From UBA6144 sp964399165 (GTDB taxonomy: Bacteria; Bdellovibrionota; Bacteriovoracia; Bacteriovoracales; Bacteriovoracaceae), in NCBI GenBank assembly GCA_964399165.1, contig CAYNPO010000008.1, positions 1 through 64,000 of the forward strand: a stretch of DNA of 64,000 bases, in the 5' to 3' direction. The notes under the pieces were generated by a model. The model had not been told where the DNA came from, made no database searches, and saw only the letters and a list, made by a program, of their open reading frames with translations. Below are positions 7,053-15,947 of the stretch, piece after piece (positions within the stretch are counted from its first letter, which is position 1; every line of letters starts with the position of its first letter). The position numbers were made by a program, and so were the translations under genes.

Positions 7053-7841
7053 ATGATTGATTTCTTCGCGGGCATCGGCGCCTTCTTCGTCTACACCTGG
7101 TTCTCGACTTTCTCCCCCCACCACACGCCCGCCACCGAATGCGGCCAGCGCGGGGAACTCTCCTACTGCTATTACGCCGGCGCCCCCGACGCCACCCGCA
7201 CGGTCTACTTCCTCCATGGCTTCGGCAACGGGGCCGACGCCTGGACTTGGAACTCCGTCACCAAGCGCATCGAAGAAACCTGGAAGGCGCTGAGGCTCCC
7301 GCGTCCTCACGTGGTGTCCCTGAGCTTCGGCAAGGTGTGGTGGTACAACGACGCCCGGGGCATGCAGCTGGAGCGCTTCGTCCACGCGTTCGAAAGGGAG
7401 AAGAAACTTCCCCACGACCGCGCCGTCTACGGAGATTCGATGGGCGGCCACAACTCATTCCGCTGGGCCGCGGGACATGCGCACCTGTTCCAAAAGTTGG
7501 CGCTGATTTGTCCGGCGGTCCCGCGCCGCTTCGCCGGTGAGCCTGCGCCTGGTTCAGAAGGACTGTGGCCTTTCACGGAATTCGCCGGCCTCGCCATCGG
7601 GCGCTTGTATTCAGGAGAGGCCAAAAAACCGCTGATGAACCCAACCTACTGGGGAAACCTCAAGCGGATTCCTCACGTGTACGTGGCGGTCACCGACACT
7701 GACCACTACGGCTTCCACCAAGGAGGCGTGGAGCTCCACCGTGCCTTTCAAGACCGGGGTCATCTCACGGTGTTCGATCCCCAGAGTGTTCGCCACTGCG
7801 ATGTGCGGGCGGACAAGCTGGCGCCGTTTCTGGCCCATTGA
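7053..7841 (+). CDS. Alpha/beta-hydrolase, esterase-like
   Basis: A 262-aa protein. An HGFGNGADAW segment fits the oxyanion region after strand 3, and the nucleophile elbow is YGDSMGGHNS (Gly-Asp-Ser-Met-Gly), typical of the esterase D/PHB-depolymerase-like hydrolases. The late acid and histidine are probably in VTDTDHYGF and VRHCDVRADK. The N-terminus MIDFFAGIGAFFVYTWF is hydrophobic and may anchor or export it. The ATG at 7053 is chosen over upstream in-frame starts because they lie inside yaiI. Substrate unknown. Confidence 0.75.
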   Translation: MIDFFAGIGAFFVYTWFSTFSPHHTPATECGQRGELSYCYYAGAPDATRTVYFLHGFGNGADAWTWNSVTKRIEETWKALRLPRPHVVSLSFGKVWWYNDARGMQLERFVHAFEREKKLPHDRAVYGDSMGGHNSFRWAAGHAHLFQKLALICPAVPRRFAGEPAPGSEGLWPFTEFAGLAIGRLYSGEAKKPLMNPTYWGNLKRIPHVYVAVTDTDHYGFHQGGVELHRAFQDRGHLTVFDPQSVRHCDVRADKLAPFLAH

Positions 7842-7854
7842 GGGCCATCTCAGC

Positions 7855-8817
7855 TTAAGGGCGGTCGGGGCCTTCAGTCTCGGGTGCATCCCCTTCACCA
7901 CCGTCTTCGGTTCCGGTGTCCTCACCTGGGCTCGGTGCCTGGGGTGTAGGCTCTTGCGGGGCGGGCTGCTGCGGCTCAGGCTGCGGAACGGGCTCAACCC
8001 GGGGGGGCTGGGGAACGGGACGGGGCGCTCGTGCCTCCGGGGTTCCGGCCCAACGGACCATGTCGGCTGCGTAGGCCACGTCGCTGCCATCGTTGTCGCG
8101 CTGGCCGCGGATGCTCTTCCAGAAAGAGCTGGCCTCCGGGTGGAAACCGGTGACGGAGACTTTGCCCAGGCCGAAGCGCCCCTGGTATCCGGCGGCGGTG
8201 CCGTTGGAGTAGTGGGCGTTGAGCATGCCCTCGTTCTCGGTCAGCAGGCTCTCGGGGATTTCCAGGAATGCCCCGCCAGCGAAGTACATCCAGCGCTGGC
8301 CGCGGGAGGCGGTGTTCACCCGCAGCATGTTGGGGGACCCCAGGCCGCGCAACACCTGGGTGCGACCAGGTACGATACCCAGGCCGTCCACTTCCGTGCT
8401 GCCCACTTTGGCGGTGGAAAGGAAGGCGCCGGCGCAGAAGCCCACATAGCCGCCGCCGCGGGCGATGAAGTCGCGCAACTCGCGCATGAGAACGGGGCCC
8501 ATGTACCGGGCCTGGGTACCGGCGAAGCCGCCGGGCTGGATCCACACGCGGGCGCGGCGGAAGAAGGAGAAGTCACGGGTGTCTTCGTCCACCAAGAGGA
8601 AGCGGTAACCAGCGGCCTCGGCCACGGCCTTGGCGCCGTCCACGCACACCATGCGGCAGTTACCTTTGCCGTTCCAGATCACGGCCAGGGGTTTGGGGGC
8701 GTCGTCAGCGAAAGCGAAAACGGGAAGCAGGGAGAGAATGAACAGGCCCAGGGCCAAGAGGATGTTTGCCACTGATGGTCTCACTCGCGAAGTTGAATTT
8801 GTGCGGAGAGATATCAT
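7855..8817 (-). CDS. Exported protein with BPL_N (biotin-protein-ligase N-terminal-like) domain
   Basis: A 320-aa protein. The long signal sequence is hydrophobic LLALGLFILSLLPVFAFA, cleaved before DDAP. The core domain has WIQPGGFAGTQ and YVGFCAGAFLST, a glutamine-amidotransferase-like fold with a nucleophile-elbow cysteine as in BPL_N (PF09825). The last 60 residues are a Pro/Glu/Gln linker, probably disordered. The ATG at 8817 is preferred over a TTG at 8850, but a GTG closer to the hydrophobic core is also possible. Related proteins are described only as hypothetical; export of this fold is notable. Confidence 0.75.
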   Translation of the reverse strand: MISLRTNSTSRVRPSVANILLALGLFILSLLPVFAFADDAPKPLAVIWNGKGNCRMVCVDGAKAVAEAAGYRFLLVDEDTRDFSFFRRARVWIQPGGFAGTQARYMGPVLMRELRDFIARGGGYVGFCAGAFLSTAKVGSTEVDGLGIVPGRTQVLRGLGSPNMLRVNTASRGQRWMYFAGGAFLEIPESLLTENEGMLNAHYSNGTAAGYQGRFGLGKVSVTGFHPEASSFWKSIRGQRDNDGSDVAYAADMVRWAGTPEARAPRPVPQPPRVEPVPQPEPQQPAPQEPTPQAPSPGEDTGTEDGGEGDAPETEGPDRP

Positions 8818-9065
8818 CCATACCCTGTAACTTTGACAACCCCCATTCAACGCGAGAGGCTAGATTTTAACTCAAGGAACTTGTCTCTTTGCTGAGACTT
8901 AACGCGCTCGACTGATTTTTGAGCATCGCAACATGTCTTTTGTGTCGCATCGCGCGGAGCCAAGTTGCACCGGCCTTTCACTTCGAATTTAACCACGACT
9001 CAGACCACTCTCTTAAGGCCCTCTCTCTCACGCCCAACACATCCTCGTGGACACCCCACGATGGG

Positions 9066-9084
9066 GACACAATAATTTAGTGTC
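9066..9084. promoter_or_regulatory. GACAC-N9-GTGTC inverted repeat upstream of exbB-like gene
   Basis: GACAC (9066-9070) and GTGTC (9080-9084) flank AATAATTTA, in the AT-rich end of the 298-base gap 8818-9115. It could be an operator or promoter for the ExbB/ExbD operon, but it does not look like a Fur box. I see nothing else definite in that gap. Confidence 0.25.
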
Positions 9085-9115
9085 TTCATTACGTTTTCCG
9101 TCTTCAGGAGTGTTT

Positions 9116-9739
9116 ATGACCGGCATGGACCTGTTCCATCAAGGGGGCTTCATCATGTACCCCCTCCTCGTCTTCTCCGTCCTCGCCTGGACCATCGGCG
9201 TTCATAAAATCATCTTCCTGCGCCAGTTCGAGAAGGCCTGCAAGAAAGTCGCGGCCCAGGCCGAGCGCGCGGCCACTGAAGGGCGCATCGCCGACGTGAA
9301 GGCCGCTTACCAAGACGCGCCCGTGCTCATCTCGCGTCCCCACCGCACCCTCACCGAAAGCGCGGGCGCCACGCCCGAGGAAGCGGCCGAGCGCCTCAAC
9401 CGACGCCTGGCCGAAACCAACGCGGGCCTCAAGCAGCACCTGTGGATCCTGGGCACCATAGCTTCCTCCGCGCCGTTCGTGGGGCTCTTCGGCACGGTGG
9501 TGGGGATCATGGAATCCTTCAAGGCCATCGGCTCCGCCGGCAAGAGCGGCTTCTCCGTGGTGGCCGCGGGCATCTCCGAGTCGCTGATCGCCACCGCCGC
9601 AGGCATCATCGTGGCCGTGGTGGCCCTGCTCTTCTACAACTTCCTGCAGACCCGGGTGAATAATCTGGGTCGCGAGTTCCGCCACCAGCTGGAAGACCTC
9701 GCCGACCTGCTCGCCAACGCCCGTCGCCAAGGGAAGTAA
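9116..9739 (+). CDS. MotA/TolQ/ExbB proton-channel family protein
   Basis: A 207-aa inner-membrane protein: TM1 near residues 15-33 (MYPLLVFSVLAWTIGVHK), a cytoplasmic loop, then two TMs (IASSAPFVGLFGTVVGIMES and the SLIATAAGIIVAVVALLFYNF region). GLFGTVVGI is the signature of ExbB/TolQ. It would form the proton-driven stator with the ExbD-like protein encoded 3 bases downstream. CAGGAG precedes the ATG. No TonB, TolA or TolB gene is near, so whether it powers TonB-dependent uptake, Tol-Pal or gliding-type work cannot be decided. Confidence 0.9.
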   Translation: MTGMDLFHQGGFIMYPLLVFSVLAWTIGVHKIIFLRQFEKACKKVAAQAERAATEGRIADVKAAYQDAPVLISRPHRTLTESAGATPEEAAERLNRRLAETNAGLKQHLWILGTIASSAPFVGLFGTVVGIMESFKAIGSAGKSGFSVVAAGISESLIATAAGIIVAVVALLFYNFLQTRVNNLGREFRHQLEDLADLLANARRQGK

Positions 9740-9742
9740 GCC

Positions 9743-10162
9743 ATGGCGATGGGGGGAAGCAAGGGCGAGCAGCAACAGGACGAGATCGTCTCCGACATCA
9801 ACATGACCCCGCTCATCGACGTCATGCTGGTGCTGCTAATCATCTTCATGGTGACGTCCTCGGCCGCCATCGAGTCCGGGTTGGACGTGGATCTGCCCGA
9901 GGCGGGTGCGGTGAGTGAGAAGACCGAACAAATTTTGGTGATCTCGCTGAGCAAGGACGGCAAGATCGCCGTGGCAGGTGAGCCGGTTCCCAAGGAGAAC
10001 CTGCGAGAAGCGGTCACCAAGAAACTCGCCGAGCTCAAGACCGACGGGGTGATCCTGGAGGGCGACGGCGCCGCCTCGCTTTCCTCGGCCTTTGAGGTGA
10101 TGGACATCGCCCGGGCCGCAGGCGCCAAAAACTTCTCCGTGGGCGCCACGCTTAAGCGCTGA
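9743..10162 (+). CDS. ExbD/TolR family biopolymer transport protein
   Basis: A 139-aa protein. It has a short basic/polar N-terminus, one TM (LIDVMLVLLIIFMV) carrying the conserved aspartate essential for proton use, then a periplasmic domain ending with the typical VMDIARAAGAKNFSVGA. It starts 3 bases after the ExbB stop, so the two are co-translated. The stop TGA abuts the stop of the convergent M1 peptidase gene. Confidence 0.92.
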   Translation: MAMGGSKGEQQQDEIVSDINMTPLIDVMLVLLIIFMVTSSAAIESGLDVDLPEAGAVSEKTEQILVISLSKDGKIAVAGEPVPKENLREAVTKKLAELKTDGVILEGDGAASLSSAFEVMDIARAAGAKNFSVGATLKR

Positions 10163-11635
10163 TCAGCGCGAAAGCCACGTCCCTGCCCACGTGCCCACGC
10201 TCGCCCGCACCGTGCCGGCGTCCACCTGGTAGCGCGCGGCCACGATGCCGGGGAGCTCCCGCTGCAGGTGCGTGACCAGCGCCTGGGTGCTCAGCTGGCG
10301 GAAGCGGTAGGCCTGGTAAACCGAGCGCAATACCTCATAGATCAGCTGGCGCGCTTCGGGGCCTCGGGGCGCCACACCCACTAGGCGCGCGATGGTCTCG
10401 CGCAAACCGTTGAGGGCCGCGGCTCCCTTGCAGTAGGGAGTGTCGTCGAAGATGTCCATGGGGTCGGTGTCCGCCGGGGCGTTGAGGCGCCCCGTGGTCT
10501 GGCGGCAGGAAGTGTCCGTGCCCAATGAGTGCTCGTTGTAAAGGCCATCCATGTAGGTGGTGAACCCCTCGCTGATCCACAGGTCACCCCAGTGGGCGAT
10601 GTGGACGGTGTTGCCCCACCAGTGGTGGGCCACTTCGTGCACGCCGGCCCCCGGTTCCACCAAGGTCACGAGACTGGGATGCTCCATGGAGAAAGGGTGC
10701 GGGGCCACCACGAAGGCGGACTTGGGGTACTGGTAGAGGCCCAGAAGGCCCGAGAACCAGGCCAAGGCGCGGTTGGATTTCTCAAAACTCGAGAGGTATG
10801 TGCGGGCCTCGGGATGGTTGGGCGGAAGATAAAACACCGCGGGGATGCCATGGGTGGAGGACGAACAGCGGACCAAGGCATCGCTGGGGGCGCCACGGGA
10901 GAAGCAGACGTCGCGCCTGTGCTCGCGGAAGCGACCGATCACCACGGACATGCCGTAGGTCGGGATAGGCACGTCCAGGGACCAGGCGAAGCGGGCCACG
11001 GGCTCACCCCGGCGGTTGGTGGCGGTGGAAGCGTCCAGCATCTCGCCATTGGCGAGGACCGCGTAGTCTCGGGGGACCTCGGCCTGGACGGAGAAGGTGG
11101 CCACGTCGGAAGGGTGGTCGTGGGAGGGCATCCACATGCGCGTGTAGTAGGGCCAGCTGCGGGTGGAGAGAAGGGCGGTGCCGTGGAAGTTTCGGTGAGC
11201 CACCATCCCCTGCTCGGGAGTCTCGCGGCTTACGGCCATCTCATACTCAAGTACCAACTGGTGGGAGCGTCCCGTTCCCAAGCGCGAGGGAGGCGTGATG
11301 GTGAGCACGTCGCCGCTCAGTCCATGGCGATTGGGGCTGCCGCGGACCACGCGAAACTCGGAGGCAGCACCGTTCACGGTGGCGGTTTTCACCTGCAGGC
11401 GCCGTTGGTCGAAGTGCAGCTGGACCACGTCCCCGCCGCTCAAAAGCTTAAAGCGAATCGCCAACCGGGCCGGTAGGACGGGCGCATCCATGGCGGGCAC
11501 CACGAGCCCCAGCTGGTAAGACTCAACGTCCAGGGATGGGTTCCCGAGCCACGGACGCTGGCGCTCAAGCCCCTGGCCCCAGGCGAGGGAAAACGAGCTG
11601 GTGAGGAGGATGAGGAGGGCGGGCAGCAGGGACAT
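10163..11635 (-). CDS. Exported M1-family zinc aminopeptidase
   Basis: About 490 aa. A signal peptide (LLPALLILLTSSFSLAWG) is followed by an N-terminal beta-domain and a thermolysin-like catalytic domain. HEVAH is at about 333-337 and the third ligand Glu lies 18 residues later in WISEGF, the M1 gluzincin pattern. The usual GxMEN exopeptidase motif is not obvious; SMEHPSLV may be its counterpart. The start at 11635 is chosen because GGAG lies 8 bases upstream; an ATG at 11683 is the alternative. It likely trims or degrades peptides in the periplasm or outside the cell. Confidence 0.85.
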   Translation of the reverse strand: MSLLPALLILLTSSFSLAWGQGLERQRPWLGNPSLDVESYQLGLVVPAMDAPVLPARLAIRFKLLSGGDVVQLHFDQRRLQVKTATVNGAASEFRVVRGSPNRHGLSGDVLTITPPSRLGTGRSHQLVLEYEMAVSRETPEQGMVAHRNFHGTALLSTRSWPYYTRMWMPSHDHPSDVATFSVQAEVPRDYAVLANGEMLDASTATNRRGEPVARFAWSLDVPIPTYGMSVVIGRFREHRRDVCFSRGAPSDALVRCSSSTHGIPAVFYLPPNHPEARTYLSSFEKSNRALAWFSGLLGLYQYPKSAFVVAPHPFSMEHPSLVTLVEPGAGVHEVAHHWWGNTVHIAHWGDLWISEGFTTYMDGLYNEHSLGTDTSCRQTTGRLNAPADTDPMDIFDDTPYCKGAAALNGLRETIARLVGVAPRGPEARQLIYEVLRSVYQAYRFRQLSTQALVTHLQRELPGIVAARYQVDAGTVRASVGTWAGTWLSR

Positions 11636-11707
11636 GGATGACTCCGGCGCCGGCACCATCCCATAAGCGGCACGGGCCTTCATCCCCCACTGTCTTCTTT
11701 ACATTAA

Positions 11708-11783
11708 TGGCCACCCCACCCGGACTTGAACCAGGATCAGAGACTTAGGAAGTCCCCGTTTTATCCAGTTAAACTATGGGGTG
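11708..11783 (-). tRNA. tRNA-Arg(CCT)
   Basis: A 76-base cloverleaf with encoded CCA. The acceptor stem CACCCCA/TGGGGTG pairs perfectly, with discriminator G. The D-arm is GTTT...AAAC. The anticodon stem GGGAC/GTCTC encloses TTCCTAA, giving anticodon CCT. The T-arm is CCTGG-TTCAAGT-CCGGG. It reads the rare AGG codon. Confidence 0.95.
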
Positions 11784-11893
11784 ACTCCCCCATCATACCG
11801 GCGACTTGGCCGTCCCACAACCGCCGACCCGGGGCCTTACTCAAGTTTTCGCGGACCTCGCCGAGAAGCTGCCTAGACGTAAGGAGAACGACT

Positions 11894-12361
11894 ATGAAAA
11901 TCCTGATGCTGACCCTTGCCCTGTCGTTCGTGGCCGTTGGCTGCGGCAAAGACAACGACTCCAAGGGCGGGAGCGATAACGACGATATCTTCAGCAACGA
12001 GGCCATGACCCAGGCCCAAACCAAGAACGGACAGCTCTACGTCCAGGGTGGCAACCAGGTCTACTTCCGTTTGGATGGCCGGGACTACCCAGTTAACCTG
12101 CAGCAGCTCTTCAGCGGCCAAGACGCCCAGGCCTACAACATGCTCCTGAGCATGATGGCGTCCAACCAGGACCTGTCCATGTACGGCTACTCCAGCACCA
12201 CCTCTGGGGGAGCGCGCCGCTACAACGCCCGCATGACCTTCACCATGGGCTACGGTGGTGGTTATCAGCAAACTCAGCAGTATCCGTATCAGCAGAACAA
12301 CAACAACAACCAATACGCCAACATGGTGCTGATCCCCACCCGCATCTTGCCCCGCGATTAA
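11894..12361 (+). CDS. Small lipoprotein with Asn/Gln-rich tail
   Basis: A 155-aa protein. The leader MKILMLTLALSFVAVGC ends in a lipobox-like AVGC, so Cys17 would be lipidated. After it come a charged Asp/Ser stretch, a FRLDGRDYPVNLQQLF segment, and a Gly/Tyr/Gln/Asn-rich C-terminus with five consecutive asparagines. AAGGAG precedes the ATG. A strong terminator follows. The family is not recognised; the low-complexity tail suggests an extended surface or periplasmic segment. Confidence 0.8.
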   Translation: MKILMLTLALSFVAVGCGKDNDSKGGSDNDDIFSNEAMTQAQTKNGQLYVQGGNQVYFRLDGRDYPVNLQQLFSGQDAQAYNMLLSMMASNQDLSMYGYSSTTSGGARRYNARMTFTMGYGGGYQQTQQYPYQQNNNNNQYANMVLIPTRILPRD

Positions 12362-12375
12362 CTAGGCTTGTTCCC

Positions 12376-12405
12376 AAAGCCGCCCTCCGGGGCGGCTTTT
12401 TTTTT
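12376..12405 (+). terminator. Rho-independent terminator
   Basis: AAAGCCGCCC (12376-12385), loop TCCG, GGGCGGCTTT (12390-12399), then a run of T to 12405. It ends the lipoprotein gene. Confidence 0.95.
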
Positions 12406-12500
12406 GCCCAAAAATGTGGGCGCCTGGCCCCACCTTAAGAAAACGCCAGTTTCTAAATCCTCGATAAGGCGGAGGTCGCTTCCTGGCGTAGGGCCCATCC

Positions 12501-12506
12501 TACACT
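12501..12506 (+). promoter_or_regulatory. -10-like TACACT upstream of the GLUG lipoprotein gene
   Basis: TACACT in CCTACACTCATAGG lies about 34 bases before the ATG at 12540 and matches the -10-like hexamers seen elsewhere here. The -35 is unclear. Confidence 0.35.
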
Positions 12507-12539
12507 CATAGGTAAGTTTCGATAACCGAAGAGAAGCCT

Positions 12540-15500
12540 ATGAAAACCTTACTTCTTCCAGCCCTGCTCCTCACTCTTCTCGCGGCTTGCTCCAAGCCTG
12601 GCACAACCCCCGCCCAGCTCCAGGTGAGCTTCGGGGCCATCACGTCCACGGGCCCAGTCGTGATCACCGGGAAGGGCGACAATGGCCATGCTTTCTCGCG
12701 TGTGCTCACGGGCAGTTCTTTGAACCTCGACTTGCCAAACGGCAACTGGAACTTCCTCGCCATGGCCTGGGATGCTGCAGGGCTATTCCAAGGCAACGTT
12801 CGCTGCGGCTTTCAGAAATCCGTCAATCTCAGTGGCGGCCAGATCACGGTGGACTTAGTGTTGACTAAGTCCACCTGCACCAGCTCCACGGTTGTAAATC
12901 AGGACTTGTTCAAGTCCAGCGTGAACTCCTTCAAGACCAACGACATCCAGCTCTGCCGGGTGCCCGTGGCTGACCTCACCAGTGCAGACGAATGCTCTTT
13001 CAACACCGACTCCGCGGATTCCAGGGTTGCCTCCATCGCCTCCATCAAACTGGGCCTGCGCGCCCTCACTGTGGCGCCGGGCTCCTCCGCATCGGCCCCG
13101 GGCAGCCTCATGAGCGGCTGCCATGCCGCGGGATCCCTCACCACCGCCAACAGCGTGCGCCTGCCGTTGGTAAACTCCGACTTCTTTTGGCCCGTGGCCA
13201 TCCAGGGCTTCCTGCAGCCAAACTGCGCCGCCGCCAGCGGTATGGTGGAGGCCCGCTGGGACCTGGGCCACATCAGTTCAGTTCAAGTAGACGGCGACGT
13301 GAAAATGGTGTTCGCCCAGTTCGACGACCAGAAGGTCTGCCAGGTAGCCGACCAACTCCCTATCAATACCCTCAAGGGTATCGGTCTCGGCACCGCCGAA
13401 TCCCCCTACGGGCTGTGCCGTCTGCGCCAGATGCACGACTGGCAACAGAACTTCGTGGCTGATAACTATGACGATAGCACCGTCCATGTCCAACTACTCA
13501 AAGACGTCAACCTTCTGCCAGGTGTGAAGCTCGGCTCCCTCACATCAAGCGCCATGCATGAATGTCTGGAGGATGGCGATACGATGATTCCCATTGGCCA
13601 CCAGGTGACGAGCACTTCCCCGTGCACCTTCAGCATTTCAGGGACGGCGTTCCAGGGACAATTCCACGGTCTTGGACGCAAGATTTCTCATTTCCGCTTC
13701 CAAGGGCCCTCCGCCATGAACGACGTGGGCCTGTTCGCCGTAATCGAAGGAGGGGTCTCCCATCTGGTACTGGAGAAGTTCGAGGTGGAAGGAGACGACC
13801 AAGTAGGCGCCCTGGCGGGACATGTAGCCGCGGGAACGGTGGGACACGTTAAAGTCCACGGCGCCAACGTAAAAGCCTATTCCAGCTACGCCGGTGGCGT
13901 CGCGGGCCTCGCCGACGTCGATCTTTCGAACGTCCACGTCACCGGGGGTGACATTAGCGCCCGGGATTCCTCGGGGGGAATCGTGGGCAAATCCAACGCC
14001 AACGTGGAAGACTGTTCCTTCCACGGTATTTCGCGGGTCACATACTCCAGCGGTGGGCGTGCCGGCGGCGTCGCCGGCGAAGCGGGTAACATTCACCGCT
14101 GCGTCAGCGCGGGCCTGGTTCAAGGTTATGACCGGGTTGGTGGCATCGCCGGTGGGGTCAACGACCTGGCCTATGTGCGCTCCACCGCCGCTGTGGTTTC
14201 CCTCTCGAACGCCTCCGCCATTTACGCAGGGGGACTGGGCGGGGACATTTCCGGCTCCGTCCTCAACTCCGTTTTCGCGGGCAGTTTCAGCCACTCCTGC
14301 CACACCACTTGCTACGTGGGGGCCGTTGGCAACGTCATTGGAAGTGTGAGTGATGTCTGGGCGTCGATGCCCAACCTGGCTTCCACCTTCGGTGGCGACA
14401 GTGGCTCCACCAACGGCACCGATTTGGACGACATGTACGCCATCACTTCCGCCCAAGTCTGCCCAGGCGGCGCCGCCTGCTCCGACCCCACCACGGAATG
14501 GACCTTCAATGGCGGGGATCTCCCCCGTCTGCACTTCGAGTCTTCCCACCCCTGCGCCGACTCCGCCAACCGCGCCACCGTGGCGGCGCAAATCAGCGCC
14601 GGACGGGGTTCGCTCCTCAACCCCATCGGGATCTGCAACGTCACCCAGCTGGCCGATGCCGCCACCCACGCCCTGCACTTCCGCCTGCTGGACGACATTC
14701 CGGCCCTCGAGTACACCGGCACCCAGCCCGACTGGAACGGCAAGCTCGATGGTAAGGGACGCTTCATCTACGGAGGCCACAATTCCGGCGGCCCTTACGT
14801 CATGTTCGACGCCATCATGAACAACGCCGAAATCAGCAACGTGCACTTGGCTGACTTCTTCACCGGCTCCAACAATACCCAGATCGCCGCCCTGGCCGCG
14901 ACCAACAACGGCACGGTGGACCGTGTGCAGGCCTGGGCTTTACATTTCATCGGCACCCAGCAAATGGCCGGCCTGGTCGTCGACAACCAAGGGACAATCT
15001 CCCGCAGCCGCGCAGAGGGGGTCATAGAGGGCGTCCAGGGTATGGGCGGCCTTGCTTACAGCAACTCAGGCGACATTATCGATTCCATCTCTGCCATGGC
15101 ACTCACCGTGCCATCGAGCGAAACCTCCGGTGGAAACGTCCACATTGGCGGCATCGTCGCCACGAACTCAGGGGACCTCACCCGGGTTGAATACCGGGGC
15201 TCCATCTTGGCCGCCGGAACGACTAACTACGACGTCGAAGGCGTCGGCGGGATCGCGGGCCTTAACACCGGGGACATCCTCCACGCCTTGTTGGCTAAGG
15301 AGGCGCGCATCACGGTCAACGATGACGCCAACACCGGCGGCGTTGGGGGCCTCGCCGGCATCATGAACGGGGGCACGTTGGATAAATCCATCGTCCTCGG
15401 CGCGGTCGCCGCCACCGATGACACGTCATCCTCCACCATCCTCCACGGAGTGGGTGACCTCGTTGCGGGCACTATGGGAACCGTCTATTCAAGCCTCCCC

Positions 15501-15914
15501 GCGCTCGAACAAGTTGCTAACGGCGGCTCCCTTACCACCAGCTACTCCAGCCCCACCTGCTCGGGTGGCAGCGTCTCCCCGCTTGTCAACGGCACCTACT
15601 ACTTCCAGTTCGGCGGCGACACCGATTGGTACCAGGGCGCCGTTGCTTCTTATGTCTTGACGTATACGCCCACCACCGCGGCTAATTGCGCTTCAGGCAA
15701 CTGGTACGCCTACTCGGGATTGGAAACCGCGCCCACCGCTCCCACCGCCTCCCTCATGACGAGCGGCGGGTTCCCCATGGTCGACATGGATACTGCCCCC
15801 ACCGCGGGCGTCCTGAGCGCGTTCCAATCCTACTTGAACGGCGGGAACCCCACGGCCCCCACCACTTGGGTCTGGGAGGACGGGGCCCCGAAACTCTTCC
15901 GCTTCGAAGACTAA
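12540..15914 (+). CDS. Very large GLUG-repeat-like surface lipoprotein, 1124 aa
   Basis: The leader MKTLLLPALLLTLLAAC carries a clear lipobox (LAAC), so the protein is lipid-anchored. From about residue 400 onward it has many short Gly-rich repeats of the type GGIVG, GGVAGEAG, GGIAG, GGLAY and VGGLAG separated by 20-30 residues with N/D-rich turns. This resembles GLUG-motif beta-helical adhesins (PF07581). Paired cysteines occur in the N-terminal half. It would form a long beta-solenoid outside the cell, plausibly in adhesion. The neighbours are a lipoprotein upstream and YceI downstream, convergent across a shared terminator. Confidence 0.8.
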   Translation: MKTLLLPALLLTLLAACSKPGTTPAQLQVSFGAITSTGPVVITGKGDNGHAFSRVLTGSSLNLDLPNGNWNFLAMAWDAAGLFQGNVRCGFQKSVNLSGGQITVDLVLTKSTCTSSTVVNQDLFKSSVNSFKTNDIQLCRVPVADLTSADECSFNTDSADSRVASIASIKLGLRALTVAPGSSASAPGSLMSGCHAAGSLTTANSVRLPLVNSDFFWPVAIQGFLQPNCAAASGMVEARWDLGHISSVQVDGDVKMVFAQFDDQKVCQVADQLPINTLKGIGLGTAESPYGLCRLRQMHDWQQNFVADNYDDSTVHVQLLKDVNLLPGVKLGSLTSSAMHECLEDGDTMIPIGHQVTSTSPCTFSISGTAFQGQFHGLGRKISHFRFQGPSAMNDVGLFAVIEGGVSHLVLEKFEVEGDDQVGALAGHVAAGTVGHVKVHGANVKAYSSYAGGVAGLADVDLSNVHVTGGDISARDSSGGIVGKSNANVEDCSFHGISRVTYSSGGRAGGVAGEAGNIHRCVSAGLVQGYDRVGGIAGGVNDLAYVRSTAAVVSLSNASAIYAGGLGGDISGSVLNSVFAGSFSHSCHTTCYVGAVGNVIGSVSDVWASMPNLASTFGGDSGSTNGTDLDDMYAITSAQVCPGGAACSDPTTEWTFNGGDLPRLHFESSHPCADSANRATVAAQISAGRGSLLNPIGICNVTQLADAATHALHFRLLDDIPALEYTGTQPDWNGKLDGKGRFIYGGHNSGGPYVMFDAIMNNAEISNVHLADFFTGSNNTQIAALAATNNGTVDRVQAWALHFIGTQQMAGLVVDNQGTISRSRAEGVIEGVQGMGGLAYSNSGDIIDSISAMALTVPSSETSGGNVHIGGIVATNSGDLTRVEYRGSILAAGTTNYDVEGVGGIAGLNTGDILHALLAKEARITVNDDANTGGVGGLAGIMNGGTLDKSIVLGAVAATDDTSSSTILHGVGDLVAGTMGTVYSSLPALEQVANGGSLTTSYSSPTCSGGSVSPLVNGTYYFQFGGDTDWYQGAVASYVLTYTPTTAANCASGNWYAYSGLETAPTAPTASLMTSGGFPMVDMDTAPTAGVLSAFQSYLNGGNPTAPTTWVWEDGAPKLFRFED

Positions 15915-15923
15915 AAATAAAAG

Positions 15924-15941
15924 GGGCCCTCCGGGGCCCCT
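15924..15941. terminator. Bidirectional terminator between convergent genes
   Basis: GGGGCCC-TCCG-GGGCCCC hairpin. On the minus strand it is followed by TTTTATTTTT, on the plus strand by CTGCTCTTTT, so it can serve both the GLUG lipoprotein and yceI-like genes. Confidence 0.9.
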
Positions 15942-15947
15942 GCTCTT

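Noticed and set aside
9116..10162. Assignment of the pair to MotA/MotB flagellar motor
   Set aside because: The second protein is a 139-aa ExbD/TolR type with no OmpA-like peptidoglycan domain.
13638..14846. A 402-codon minus-strand frame inside the GLUG lipoprotein gene
   Set aside because: High-GC shadow of a gene with strong codon bias; no start signal or recognisable domain.
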